A stretch of 7,676 bases of DNA from XYC2-FULL-41-22 sp041666465. GTDB taxonomy: Bacteria; Patescibacteriota; Gracilibacteria; UBA1369; UBA12470. Where the stretch lies: NCBI GenBank assembly GCA_041666465.1, contig JBAYGX010000073.1:1-7676 (forward strand), given 5' to 3'. Under the pieces are notes generated by a model. The model was not told the DNA's origin, made no database searches, and saw nothing but the letters and a program-made list of their open reading frames with translations. Both the position numbers and the translations under genes were made by a program. Of the stretch, positions 1-5,517 are shown piece after piece (the first letter of the stretch is position 1; each line of letters starts with the position of its first letter).

Positions 1-125
1 AGCCTTTGGAAGTCCAATATCGGTTCAGATAAGCTTTTTTGAATATCAAGTGCAGTCCCAGGCTCTTTTTGTACTGCCGGGTCTTCTCTTTGCCGAATTT
101 CTTCTAAACTTGCTGTCATTTTCAT
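1..125 (-). CDS. Unrecognised protein, N-terminal fragment (runs off left edge)
   Basis: An open frame reads leftward from ATG at 125 with no stop for 41 codons before the window ends. A second in-frame ATG two codons later (119) could be the true start. The visible residues are polar and rich in Glu, Gln and Lys (for example LEEIRQRED), with no signal peptide or membrane segment, so a soluble or cytoplasmic N-terminus is likely. There is no Shine-Dalgarno sequence. A TTGACA promoter lies upstream on the same strand, and a hairpin sits 9 bases before the start. The gene is divergent from the acetyltransferase at 261. The fragment is too short to assign a family. That it is a real gene is inferred from the open frame, the upstream promoter and the otherwise empty divergent spacer. 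Confidence 0.5.
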   Translation of the reverse strand, partial: MKMTASLEEIRQREDPAVQKEPGTALDIQKSLSEPILDFQR

Positions 126-133
126 CTATTAAG

Positions 134-169
134 GAAGTTCTGCACCAAAATTGCATTTTGCGGAACTTC
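134..169. repeat. Compact nested hairpin, solo copy of a repeat family
   Basis: The outer arms GAAGTTC (134-140) and GAACTTC (163-169) are perfect complements. Inside them CAAAAT (146-151) and ATTTTG (155-160) pair around a TGC loop. Twenty bases (144-163) are identical to 2071-2090, the right end of the large element at 1766-2106, so this looks like a minimal or decayed member of the same family. On the minus strand it falls in the likely 5' leader of the gene starting at 125 and could affect its expression. No T-tract follows on either strand, so it is not a standard intrinsic terminator. Confidence 0.65.
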
Positions 170-183
170 TAAAGGGAGTCGAG

Positions 184-211
184 TTTACAGGTTTGCATTT
201 TGGTTTGTCAA
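184..211 (-). promoter_or_regulatory. Candidate sigma70 promoter for the leftward gene at 125
   Basis: Read on the minus strand, a perfect -35 box TTGACA (211-206) is followed after 16 bp by TGTAAA (189-184), which matches the -10 consensus at 4 of 6 positions. It would give a leader of about 50 nt that contains the hairpin at 134-169. The -35 box lies in a small palindrome (GTTTG-T-CAAAC). Confidence 0.4.
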
Positions 212-234
212 ACAGGTTGGAATGTGTGTATTTT

Positions 235-240
235 TATAAT
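235..240 (+). promoter_or_regulatory. Candidate -10 box for the acetyltransferase/queD pair
   Basis: A perfect TATAAT lies 20 bases before the ATG at 261, which would give a very short leader without a Shine-Dalgarno sequence. No good -35 box stands 16-18 bp upstream: TTGTCA at 205-210 is 24 bp away and TTGGAA at 217-222 only 12 bp away. The call rests on the -10 box and the position alone. Confidence 0.35.
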
Positions 241-260
241 GTTTTATAAACAATATTGCC

Positions 261-749
261 ATGCTTGTTCCGATGGAAGATAAATACCTGCAGGATGTGC
301 TAGATATTTATAATTATTATGTTGAGAATTCAATTGCCACTTATGCTGTTGATAAGATTTCTTCAGATGAGATTCGACAGATGGTTTATTTCGCGGATGA
401 GCGATTTGGTGCTTTTGTTATATTGGAAGGTGAGGAGGTGGTTGGATATTGCATTTTGGGACAATTTAACAAAAAAAAGGGGTATTCTCGTACGGGTGAA
501 ATTACGATTTATTTGAAGGTTGGATATACAGGGCGGGGAATTGGTAAGATTGCGGTGGGTTTTTTGGAGGAGAAGGCTTGCGAGAGAGATTTCCATGTTT
601 TGTTGGCGCATGTTACCGTTACTAATGATCCGAGCGTTCAGCTTTTTGAAAAACTGGGATATGAAAAGGTTGGTCCTTTGAAAGAGGTTGGATATAAGTT
701 TGGGCAAGTTTTGAGTGATTATTATTATCAAAAAATTTTAACATGTTAA
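261..749 (+). CDS. GNAT-family N-acetyltransferase, phosphinothricin/YncA-type
   Basis: This 162-residue cytoplasmic protein should transfer an acetyl group from acetyl-CoA to an amino group of a small molecule. The full single-domain GNAT fold is present. The N-terminus (residues 1-20, DVLDIYN) matches the usual opening helix. E80 in GEITIYL sits where the PAT family has its proposed catalytic Glu. YTGRGIGK (89-96) is the acetyl-CoA pyrophosphate-binding loop. N122 and LFEKLGYEKVG (128-138) form motif B, followed by KEVGYKFGQ, typical of the Bar/PAT/YncA (MnaT) branch. Known substrates in that branch include phosphinothricin, methionine sulfone or sulfoximine and other amino acids; the substrate here cannot be told. 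Start 261 is preferred over Met5 (273) because the family normally has these first residues. The end overlaps queD by 7 nt, suggesting translational coupling. Confidence 0.9.
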   Translation: MLVPMEDKYLQDVLDIYNYYVENSIATYAVDKISSDEIRQMVYFADERFGAFVILEGEEVVGYCILGQFNKKKGYSRTGEITIYLKVGYTGRGIGKIAVGFLEEKACERDFHVLLAHVTVTNDPSVQLFEKLGYEKVGPLKEVGYKFGQVLSDYYYQKILTC

Positions 750-1090
750 TTTCACGCGATTTCAAATTCGATGCGGCGCATTATCTTCCTTCGTATAACG
801 GTAAGTGTGAACGGCTTCACGGGCATACCTATAAATTACGTGTGACGCTTGAAGGCGAGGTTGGGGATGAGGGTATGATTTGTGATTTTGCGGAGATTAA
901 GAGGGTTGTTTCTGCGCGTGTCTTGGATGAGCTTGATCATGGTGATTTGAATAAGGTTTTGAAGGTGCCGTCGGCTGAGAATATTGCCGTGTGGATTTGG
1001 GGGAAACTGAAAGGTCGTTTTGGTGAGGTGAAGTTATTGGAAGTGGCGGTTTGGGAGACGGAGGGATGCAGTGTGATGTATAGGGGATAG
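743..1090 (+). CDS. queD: 6-carboxytetrahydropterin synthase (QueD/PTPS tunnel-fold family)
   Basis: This 115-residue enzyme should act on 7,8-dihydroneopterin triphosphate. QueD makes 6-carboxy-5,6,7,8-tetrahydropterin for 7-deazapurine synthesis (preQ0, queuosine). Zinc ligands are H13 (FDAAH), H26 and H28 (LHGH). C22 is the catalytic Cys, D65-H66 the partner pair (LDHGDLN), PSAENIA (76-82) the conserved helix start, and E105 the pterin-binding Glu. The length and the C-terminal YRG match E. coli QueD, so it is complete. Oddly, C22 is followed by E23, giving CExxHGH: the QueD Cys and the Glu position of the PTPS-III (folate-type) motif ExxHGH occur together, as in dual-function PTPS-I/III proteins. 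Its role may therefore be queuosine-type, folate or both. It starts inside the acetyltransferase gene; no queC, queE or folE is in the window. Confidence 0.92.
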   Translation: MLISRDFKFDAAHYLPSYNGKCERLHGHTYKLRVTLEGEVGDEGMICDFAEIKRVVSARVLDELDHGDLNKVLKVPSAENIAVWIWGKLKGRFGEVKLLEVAVWETEGCSVMYRG

Positions 1091-1103
1091 GTGGTGAATT
1101 TAT

Positions 1104-1131
1104 TTGCGTTAAATATTTTTCGTGTTAAAAT
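1104..1131 (+). promoter_or_regulatory. Candidate promoter for the unknown gene at 1163
   Basis: TTGCGT (1104-1109) and TAAAAT (1126-1131) are separated by 16 bp, each close to the sigma70 consensus. Transcription would begin near 1138, about 25 bases before the ATG at 1163. Its position downstream of GTG 1091 is one reason to prefer the later start for that gene. Confidence 0.4.
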
Positions 1132-1162
1132 TCCTGTCCTTTTATTATTTAAATTTCTTTAT

Positions 1163-1738
1163 ATGAGTGGTTCTGATTTGGATTATGGCGTTCCAGGAGA
1201 TGAGTATGTTGTTGATGTTCAATCTAATGTAGCTTTGTCTAATTCTGACATGTGGAGTGGACTTGTTGATGGTTATCAACCGAGTCTTGTTATTGATAAA
1301 ATTGCTGGTACTCCCGATGAACATTTTGATTTGTCCCCTGTCGATTTTATTGATACGGATTTCGAAAGAATTGCGGCTTTGTATAACGGAAAAGATCCCG
1401 TTAGAAAGGCCCAAGTTGAGTTGGGAGTACTTATTGCTATTGGTGTTAACGGATATCGCAAGCTTTTTGGGCATGATGTTTTCTTGAATAGGGATCTTAT
1501 TATAGCAATGGCTGAAAGCAATAATCCTGATAATCTTTTCGTTGCAATGGCTATAAGGGTATTGGCTGGTTACAAGGAAAGAGGTGTTAGTTTGATGGTT
1601 GATGCTGGTGCAGAGGTTGGATTGCTTAGTAAGTTGATTGGTGGACGCGCTTTGTTCAACATTTTTGGTAACGATTTGAGTGAGATAGGGAGAATTAGCG
1701 GTCGTTTAAAGAAAATGGGGATTCACACAGCTCGATAA
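1163..1738 (+). CDS. Unrecognised 191-residue protein, cysteine-free
   Basis: I do not recognise this family. From ATG 1163 the protein has 191 residues. The first 70 are acidic and probably loosely structured (SGSDLDYG, GDEYVVDV, DFIDTDFERI). Residues 70-165 look mostly helical with alternating hydrophobic stretches (QVELGVLIAIGV, DLIIAMAES, LFVAMAIRVLAGY, VGLLSKLIGG). The C-terminus is basic (GRLKKMGIHTAR). There is no cysteine, no clear signal peptide and no certain membrane segment. The gene ends in tandem stops (TAATAA). A GTG at 1091, directly after the queD stop and preceded by AGGGG, would add 24 hydrophobic residues. I prefer 1163 because that extension is AT-rich, reads like spacer, and overlaps a candidate promoter; if the GTG is used, the protein would have a membrane-like N-terminus. 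The repeat element at 1766 follows directly. Confidence 0.65.
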   Translation: MSGSDLDYGVPGDEYVVDVQSNVALSNSDMWSGLVDGYQPSLVIDKIAGTPDEHFDLSPVDFIDTDFERIAALYNGKDPVRKAQVELGVLIAIGVNGYRKLFGHDVFLNRDLIIAMAESNNPDNLFVAMAIRVLAGYKERGVSLMVDAGAEVGLLSKLIGGRALFNIFGNDLSEIGRISGRLKKMGIHTAR

Positions 1739-1822
1739 TAAATGCGTGATAATAGAGTTTTTCAGGATTCTTTGTTGGGAACTCCCGCAAAATGCCTTTT
1801 TGACTGCAATTTTAAATTTTGT

Positions 1823-1840
1823 GTTTTGCATTCGCAAAAC
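1823..1840. repeat. Internal hairpin, first copy
   Basis: GTTTTGC and GCAAAAC pair around an ATTC loop. The 14-base core (1825-1838) recurs exactly at 1955-1968 within the same element. Confidence 0.65.
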
Positions 1841-1906
1841 TGCTTATTGGAAAGGGGTGTTCGCTTCGCTACCGCCCTGTCGGCTCCAAACGACTCGTCG
1901 CTCTTT

Positions 1907-1929
1907 GCTGTATCTTCTCCTGATACAGC
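1907..1929. repeat. Internal hairpin, 8-bp stem
   Basis: GCTGTATC (1907-1914) pairs perfectly with GATACAGC (1922-1929) around a 7-base loop, TTCTCCT. It lies near the middle of the 1766-2106 element. Confidence 0.6.
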
Positions 1930-1953
1930 CGCATCGCGACTTATCGAAGCTGT

Positions 1954-1969
1954 GTTTGCATTCGCAAAC
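1954..1969. repeat. Internal hairpin, second copy
   Basis: GTTTGC and GCAAAC pair around ATTC. The core is identical to the hairpin at 1823-1840, 130 bases upstream. A further 5-bp hairpin, GGCCG-TTC-CGGCC, follows at 1985-1997. Confidence 0.6.
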
Positions 1970-2032
1970 GGGTTTATGATAGAGGGCCGTTCCGGCCTGT
2001 TCGCTCGAAAATTAGGAAAAGGAGTTTCGCTT

Positions 2033-2062
2033 GCGCTTGGAATCGCTTCGCTTTCCGAGCGC
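2033..2062. repeat. Internal hairpin, 10-bp stem with one wobble
   Basis: GCGCTTGGAA (2033-2042) and TTCCGAGCGC (2053-2062) pair with one T-G wobble. The 10-base loop TCGCTTCGCT also occurs at 1861-1870. No T-tract follows, so this is not a standard terminator. Confidence 0.6.
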
Positions 2063-2077
2063 TGTTCGTTACCAAAA

Positions 2078-2105
2078 TTGCATTTTGCGGGAGTTCCGTT
2101 AGAAT
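2078..2105 (+). promoter_or_regulatory. Candidate promoter of the ABC operon at the element's right end
   Basis: TTGCAT (2078-2083) and TAGAAT (2100-2105) are separated by 16 bp. The -35 box overlaps the start of the right inverted-repeat arm and the -10 lies just outside that arm, so the repeat appears to carry part of the promoter. Transcription would begin near 2112, leaving an A-rich leader of about 18 bases with no Shine-Dalgarno sequence before ATG 2130. Confidence 0.45.
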
Positions 2106-2129
2106 CTTTTTTGTAAATAAAAAAAACAA

Positions 2130-2852
2130 ATGACTCATCATGATAAAAAAATCTTAATCGAGCTCAAAGATGTTCATAAAATTTATGGTGTCGATGGAGC
2201 GCAGACTCATGCTCTTAGCGGAGCCTGTTTACAGATACGAGAAGGGGAGTTCCTCGCGATAATCGGGCATAGCGGATCGGGTAAGTCGACTTTAATGAAT
2301 GTAATTGGTTTTTTGGATACCGTTAGCAGGGGGGAATATTTTTTCAAGGGTCAAAATGTTACGACTTATTCCGAGGACGAATTGGCCGGGATTAGGAACA
2401 AGGAAATAGGATTTGTTTTCCAGTCTTTTAATTTGCTTCCCAGGACAAGCGCTGTTGATAATGTAAGGGTTCCTCTTATTTATGCAGGGGTTCCTGACAA
2501 AGAGCAACTTGAGAGGTCAATCGAAGCGCTTAAAGCTGTAGGACTTGAGCACAGGTTGCAACATGTTCCGAATCAGTTATCCGGAGGTCAGCAACAGAGA
2601 GTTGCGATTGCGAGGGCTCTTATCAATAATCCGAGCATTATTTTGGCCGATGAGCCTACCGGGAATCTTGATAGTAAGTCCGGTGTTGAGATTATGAATA
2701 TTTTTAAAAAATTAAATGATGAAGGACATACGGTTATTCTGATTACCCATGAGAATAATATTGCGGTTCAGGCTAAAAGAGTTGTAGAGATTACGGATGG
2801 GAAGATTATAAGGGACTCAGGATCTAGTAAACTAGAGAAGATAGTTAACTAG
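2130..2852 (+). CDS. MacB/LolD-type ABC transporter ATP-binding protein
   Basis: This 240-residue ATPase should power the two permeases encoded next to it, on the cytoplasmic face of the membrane. All ABC motifs are intact: Walker A GHSGSGKST (46-54), Q-loop Q98 in VFQSFNLLPR, signature LSGGQQQR (150-157), Walker B IILADE (170-175) followed by the D-loop, and switch H207 (ITHE). The FNLLPR and ADEPTGNLD wording is characteristic of the MacB/LolD/FtsE-like class, whose members drive mechanotransmission or peptide, antibiotic or lipoprotein export rather than import. The length is that of a stand-alone ATPase, not the fused MacB of E. coli. It is the first gene of the cassette, 81 bases before the first permease, and follows the repeat element that appears to supply its promoter. 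The substrate cannot be deduced. Confidence 0.95.
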   Translation: MTHHDKKILIELKDVHKIYGVDGAQTHALSGACLQIREGEFLAIIGHSGSGKSTLMNVIGFLDTVSRGEYFFKGQNVTTYSEDELAGIRNKEIGFVFQSFNLLPRTSAVDNVRVPLIYAGVPDKEQLERSIEALKAVGLEHRLQHVPNQLSGGQQQRVAIARALINNPSIILADEPTGNLDSKSGVEIMNIFKKLNDEGHTVILITHENNIAVQAKRVVEITDGKIIRDSGSSKLEKIVN

Positions 2853-2853
2853 T

Positions 2854-2884
2854 GAAGAGGGGAGAAAAAAGAAGAGAGGGAAAA
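2854..2884 (+). other. 31-base polypurine tract
   Basis: Thirty-one consecutive purines on the plus strand begin two bases after the ATPase stop codon and end in GGGAAAA. The tract contains SD-like GGGGAG, but about 70 bases from the next start, too far to act directly. AAGAGG (2855-2860) could pair with CCTCTT (2886-2891). A shorter tract of similar wording (4205-4222) sits in the next spacer of the operon. Confidence 0.55.
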
Positions 2885-2890
2885 TCCTCT

Positions 2891-2932
2891 TAAAGCTACA
2901 AGTTACAAGTTGTAAGTTACTAGCCATAGGTT
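2891..2932 (+). repeat. Heptanucleotide array before the first permease
   Basis: Six consecutive 7-base units: TAAAGCT, ACAAGTT, ACAAGTT, GTAAGTT, ACTAGCC, ATAGGTT. The middle three are near-identical and the outer ones degenerate. The consensus is about RYAAGTY. The phase ends one base before ATG 2934, where a ribosome-binding site would normally lie. It corresponds to the array at 4228-4262. Confidence 0.6.
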
Positions 2933-2933
2933 T

Positions 2934-4178
2934 ATGTACGATTTTCTTCAATCATTGAAGGTTGCGATAAGAGGACTCTTAATCCATAAAGGGCGTGCGT
3001 TTCTTACGAGTCTTGGTATTACGATTGGGATTGCTTCTGTTGTTATGGTTGTTTCGATTGGTTCGGGAGCGCAGAGCCTTATTACAAATCAGGTTACAAG
3101 TCTTGGAAGTAATCTTATAAGTGTTTTGCCTGGTGGCAGGTTCGAAGATGGTCCTCCGGTTGCCATGATGGGTATTACAGTTACAACTCTTAAGCTTGAG
3201 GATGCCGATGCGATAAACGATCCTGTTAATGTTCCTAATGTTGTTGCGGCTTGTGCTTATGTTAAGGGTGCGGCGACTGTGACTTTTGGATCTGAAGCTC
3301 TTGATAGTTTTGCAAATGGTGTGAGTTATACCTATACGGATGTTGAAAATGCAATCATTTCCGATGGACGATTTTTTACCGAACAAGAACAAGATTCGTT
3401 TGGGAAAGTTGTTGTTCTTGGTGCAACCGTTGCGAGTGACCTTTTTAACGGAGTTGATCCGATAGGGCAGACGATTAAGGTGAATAGGGAACCTTTTACT
3501 GTTATAGGTGTTCTTGATGCAAGGGGAGCTGTTGCTTTTCAAGATAGAGATAATCAGGTTTTTATCCCTGTTTCAGTTGCTCAGAAAATAATTTTCGGAC
3601 TTGATTATATAAATTTAATGCGCGTCAAAGTTGATTCGAGTGAAAATATTGATAGGGCGAAGGCCGATATAGAGGCCACGATTAGAGTTTTGCATGATAT
3701 CCGCGATCCGAAGGATGATGATTTTATGGTTGAAAGTATCGCTAATTTGGTTGGTATGCTTATGACAATTACGGGTGTGTTGAAATTTTTTCTAGCTGCA
3801 ATTGCCGCAATTTCACTTGTAATAGGTGGTGTTGGGATTATGAATATAATGCTTGTTTCCGTGACTGAAAGGACTCGGGAAATCGGACTTCGAAAGGCGC
3901 TTGGTGCCAAGAAAGGTAGGATTTTGGAACAGTTCTTGTTTGAAGCGATTGTTGTGACTTTGATAGGTGGAACTGCCGGTATTGCGATAGGCGTTTTGAT
4001 TTCAGGGCTGGTTGCTCTTGTTGTGCAATCGATGGGTTATGATTGGGATTTGGTTATTTCTTGGAGTGCCGTTTTCATTGCGTTTTCCGTTTCTTGTGCG
4101 GTTGGTATGGTTTTCGGCTATTATCCGGCGAAGAAGGCGGCTAATTTGAATCCGATAGAGGCGTTGAGGCATGAGTGA
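2934..4178 (+). CDS. MacB/FtsX-family ABC permease, subunit 1
   Basis: This 414-residue inner-membrane protein has the four-helix MacB layout without a fused ATPase. A short cytoplasmic N-terminus leads to TM1 (about 22-43, TSLGITIGIASVVMVVS). A large extracytoplasmic MacB_PCD-type domain (about 45-280) follows, then TM2 (about 283-307), the conserved cytoplasmic coupling segment TERTREIGLRKALGA (311-325), TM3 (about 335-365) and TM4 (about 373-398). The end, PAKKAANLNPIEALRHE, is the family's usual C-terminus, so the TGA after it is a true stop. MacB relatives couple cytoplasmic ATP hydrolysis to movement of the external domain. With only one ATPase gene and a second different permease downstream, a heterodimeric permease is likely. 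The start has no Shine-Dalgarno sequence and is preceded by a 7-base repeat array. Confidence 0.95.
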   Translation: MYDFLQSLKVAIRGLLIHKGRAFLTSLGITIGIASVVMVVSIGSGAQSLITNQVTSLGSNLISVLPGGRFEDGPPVAMMGITVTTLKLEDADAINDPVNVPNVVAACAYVKGAATVTFGSEALDSFANGVSYTYTDVENAIISDGRFFTEQEQDSFGKVVVLGATVASDLFNGVDPIGQTIKVNREPFTVIGVLDARGAVAFQDRDNQVFIPVSVAQKIIFGLDYINLMRVKVDSSENIDRAKADIEATIRVLHDIRDPKDDDFMVESIANLVGMLMTITGVLKFFLAAIAAISLVIGGVGIMNIMLVSVTERTREIGLRKALGAKKGRILEQFLFEAIVVTLIGGTAGIAIGVLISGLVALVVQSMGYDWDLVISWSAVFIAFSVSCAVGMVFGYYPAKKAANLNPIEALRHE

Positions 4179-4183
4179 GGGGT

Positions 4184-4204
4184 AAGACACAAGACACAGA
4201 CAGC
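4184..4204 (+). repeat. Short heptamer run after the first permease
   Basis: AAGACAC (4184-4190) repeats exactly at 4191-4197 and is followed by AGACAGC. In another phase the unit reads ACAAGAC, sharing ACAAG with the unit ACAAGTT at 2898. A polypurine tract of 18 bases (4205-4222) follows directly. Confidence 0.5.
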
Positions 4205-4227
4205 AGAAGAAGAGGGGGAAAATTCGG

Positions 4228-4262
4228 CTTATGATATATGACTTACGACTTATGACTTAAAT
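4228..4262 (+). repeat. Heptanucleotide array before the second permease
   Basis: Five consecutive units: CTTATGA, TATATGA, CTTACGA, CTTATGA, CTTAAAT. The complement of CTTACGA, rephased, is GTAAGTC, close to GTAAGTT in the 2891-2932 array, so the two arrays are related but in opposite orientation. The phase ends one base before ATG 4264, exactly as in the first array. Confidence 0.65.
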
Positions 4263-4263
4263 C

Positions 4264-5517
4264 ATGAAAATAAAATTCTCTACATATCTGTCGCTTTCTT
4301 ATAGCGCACTTAAAGCCAATAAGATTCGAACGCTTCTGACTACGCTTGGGATTGTGATTGGAGTTATAACTGTAATTATGGTTTTTGCGCTTGGTCATAG
4401 TACGGAAGCTGTTGTTAATGGGCAGATGGAAGCTTATGGTGCAAATACGATTTTTGTGGAAACCAAGGTTCCCGGTTTTTCCGATACGAGTCCCGGATCT
4501 GCAACTGCTCAAATGGAAGGGGTGACAGTTACGACTCTCAAGGAAGATGATATGAAAGAAGCTCTTAGTATCCCCGGTGTTACCGGTGGGTATGGTGTTG
4601 TTATTGGACAAGAAAGAGTGACTTCTCTTTATGATGATAAAAAATATATGATTCAGGGGACTAGTGCGGCTTTTATCGATATAGATCAAAGCGAGGTTGC
4701 CGAAGGGCGTTATTTTACCGATTCGGAAGATCAAGGAATGTCGAGAGTTGCCGTGATTGGAAATACTGTTGCGGAAGAGCTTTTTCCGGATGTGGATCCG
4801 ATAGGGCAATCGGTTAGGATAAGCGGAATTAATTTTAAAATTATTGGTGTTATGGAAAAGCTTGGAGTTGTGTTTTTCCAAGACATGGATAAGCAAATTT
4901 ATGTTCCTCTAAACACGATGCAGAAGTTGGTGCTTGGGATTGATCATATCCCGTATTTTGTTATTCAGGTTGAGAGTGATTCTGTCGCTATTGCTGTTAA
5001 GGACGATATTATTTCCATGCTTGATCAGAGGCATAATATTTCCAAACCTGACAGGAGGGATTTTCGCGTTTCGACGATGGAGGAGGCGATGGCGATTATG
5101 GGTACTATTACCGGTGCGCTTCAGATTTTGCTTATAGTTCTTGCTGTTATTTCTCTTATTGTTGGCGGGGTGGGAGTTATGAATATTATGTTCGTGACTG
5201 TGACCGAGCGTACGCGTGAAATTGGACTTCGAAAGGCGCTTGGTGCGACTCCTGAAGTGATTCTTACTCAATTTTTGTTTGAGTCCTCTATGATAACTTT
5301 TGCCGGTGCGCTTATTGGGGTTGGAATCGCGGTTTCACTGGTTATGTTTTTTGTAATTGTCGCTTCTTATGTTGGAGTTGATTTGGGACTTTATATTCCT
5401 ATTAATGGGATTTTGATTTCCGTTGCGGCGGCTATTTTTGAGGGAATTGCTTTTGGATTGTATCCGGCGAAAAAAGCGGCTGGGTTAAATCCGATTGAGA
5501 GTTTGAGATATGAGTAG
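4264..5517 (+). CDS. MacB/FtsX-family ABC permease, subunit 2
   Basis: This 417-residue paralogue of the preceding permease has the same order of parts: TM1 (about 22-43, TTLGIVIGVITVIMVFA), an extracytoplasmic domain (about 45-283), TM2 (about 284-309), TERTREIGLRKALGA (identical to subunit 1), TM3 (about 337-367), TM4 (about 380-400) and the ending PAKKAAGLNPIESLRYE. The external domains differ clearly between subunits while sharing landmarks such as GVTVTTLK versus GITVTTLK, DPIGQ and FFQDMDKQ versus FQDRDNQ. This suggests an old duplication with each copy kept for its own role in a heteromer. It lies 85 bases after subunit 1. The TAG stop overlaps the left arm of an 18-bp inverted repeat that marks the end of the operon. 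No adaptor or outer-membrane partner follows. Confidence 0.95.
   Translation: MKIKFSTYLSLSYSALKANKIRTLLTTLGIVIGVITVIMVFALGHSTEAVVNGQMEAYGANTIFVETKVPGFSDTSPGSATAQMEGVTVTTLKEDDMKEALSIPGVTGGYGVVIGQERVTSLYDDKKYMIQGTSAAFIDIDQSEVAEGRYFTDSEDQGMSRVAVIGNTVAEELFPDVDPIGQSVRISGINFKIIGVMEKLGVVFFQDMDKQIYVPLNTMQKLVLGIDHIPYFVIQVESDSVAIAVKDDIISMLDQRHNISKPDRRDFRVSTMEEAMAIMGTITGALQILLIVLAVISLIVGGVGVMNIMFVTVTERTREIGLRKALGATPEVILTQFLFESSMITFAGALIGVGIAVSLVMFFVIVASYVGVDLGLYIPINGILISVAAAIFEGIAFGLYPAKKAAGLNPIESLRYE

Larger units (their letters stand above)
1766..2106. repeat. MITE-like element with inverted-repeat ends and internal hairpins
   Basis: This fills the 391-base gene-free stretch between the unknown gene and the ABC operon. 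GGAACTCCCGCAAAATGC (1778-1795) and its perfect 18-base complement (2080-2097) bound a 320-bp unit. Outer arms GATTCT (1766-1771) and AGAATC (2101-2106) extend it with short unpaired gaps. Next to the inner arms, AATTTT on the left and AAAATT on the right also pair, but the left copy is displaced by 12 bases. The interior holds at least five short hairpins and repeats the decamer TCGCTTCGCT (1861-1870 and 2043-2052). It is visibly richer in G+C and palindromes than the flanks. A 124-codon open frame crosses it but resembles no protein and uses the hairpins as codons. No transposase and no clear target duplication are seen. A non-autonomous mobile repeat is the best guess. Confidence 0.65.

Noticed and set aside
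1091..1162. GTG start for the unknown gene, giving 215 residues
   Set aside because: AGGGG lies four bases upstream, but the added 24 residues are AT-rich spacer-like sequence overlapping a candidate promoter, and ATG 1163 begins a normal N-terminus. Kept as an alternative.
1742..2116. Open reading frame of 124 codons on the plus strand
   Set aside because: It lies entirely across the hairpin-rich element, reads repeated palindromes as codons, gives no recognisable fold, and a second overlapping frame is equally open; it is a by-product of the repeat.
4171..4178. TGA recoding (genetic code 25, as in Gracilibacteria)
   Set aside because: TGA follows the normal C-terminus of the MacB family and no gene needs in-frame TGA read-through.
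4184..4262. CRISPR-like array
   Set aside because: Units are 7 bases, contiguous and without spacers; there are no cas genes.
4243..4896. 217-codon open frame on the minus strand
   Set aside because: It is opposite a clear MacB permease; its Asn-, Ser- and His-rich composition is typical of an antisense shadow.
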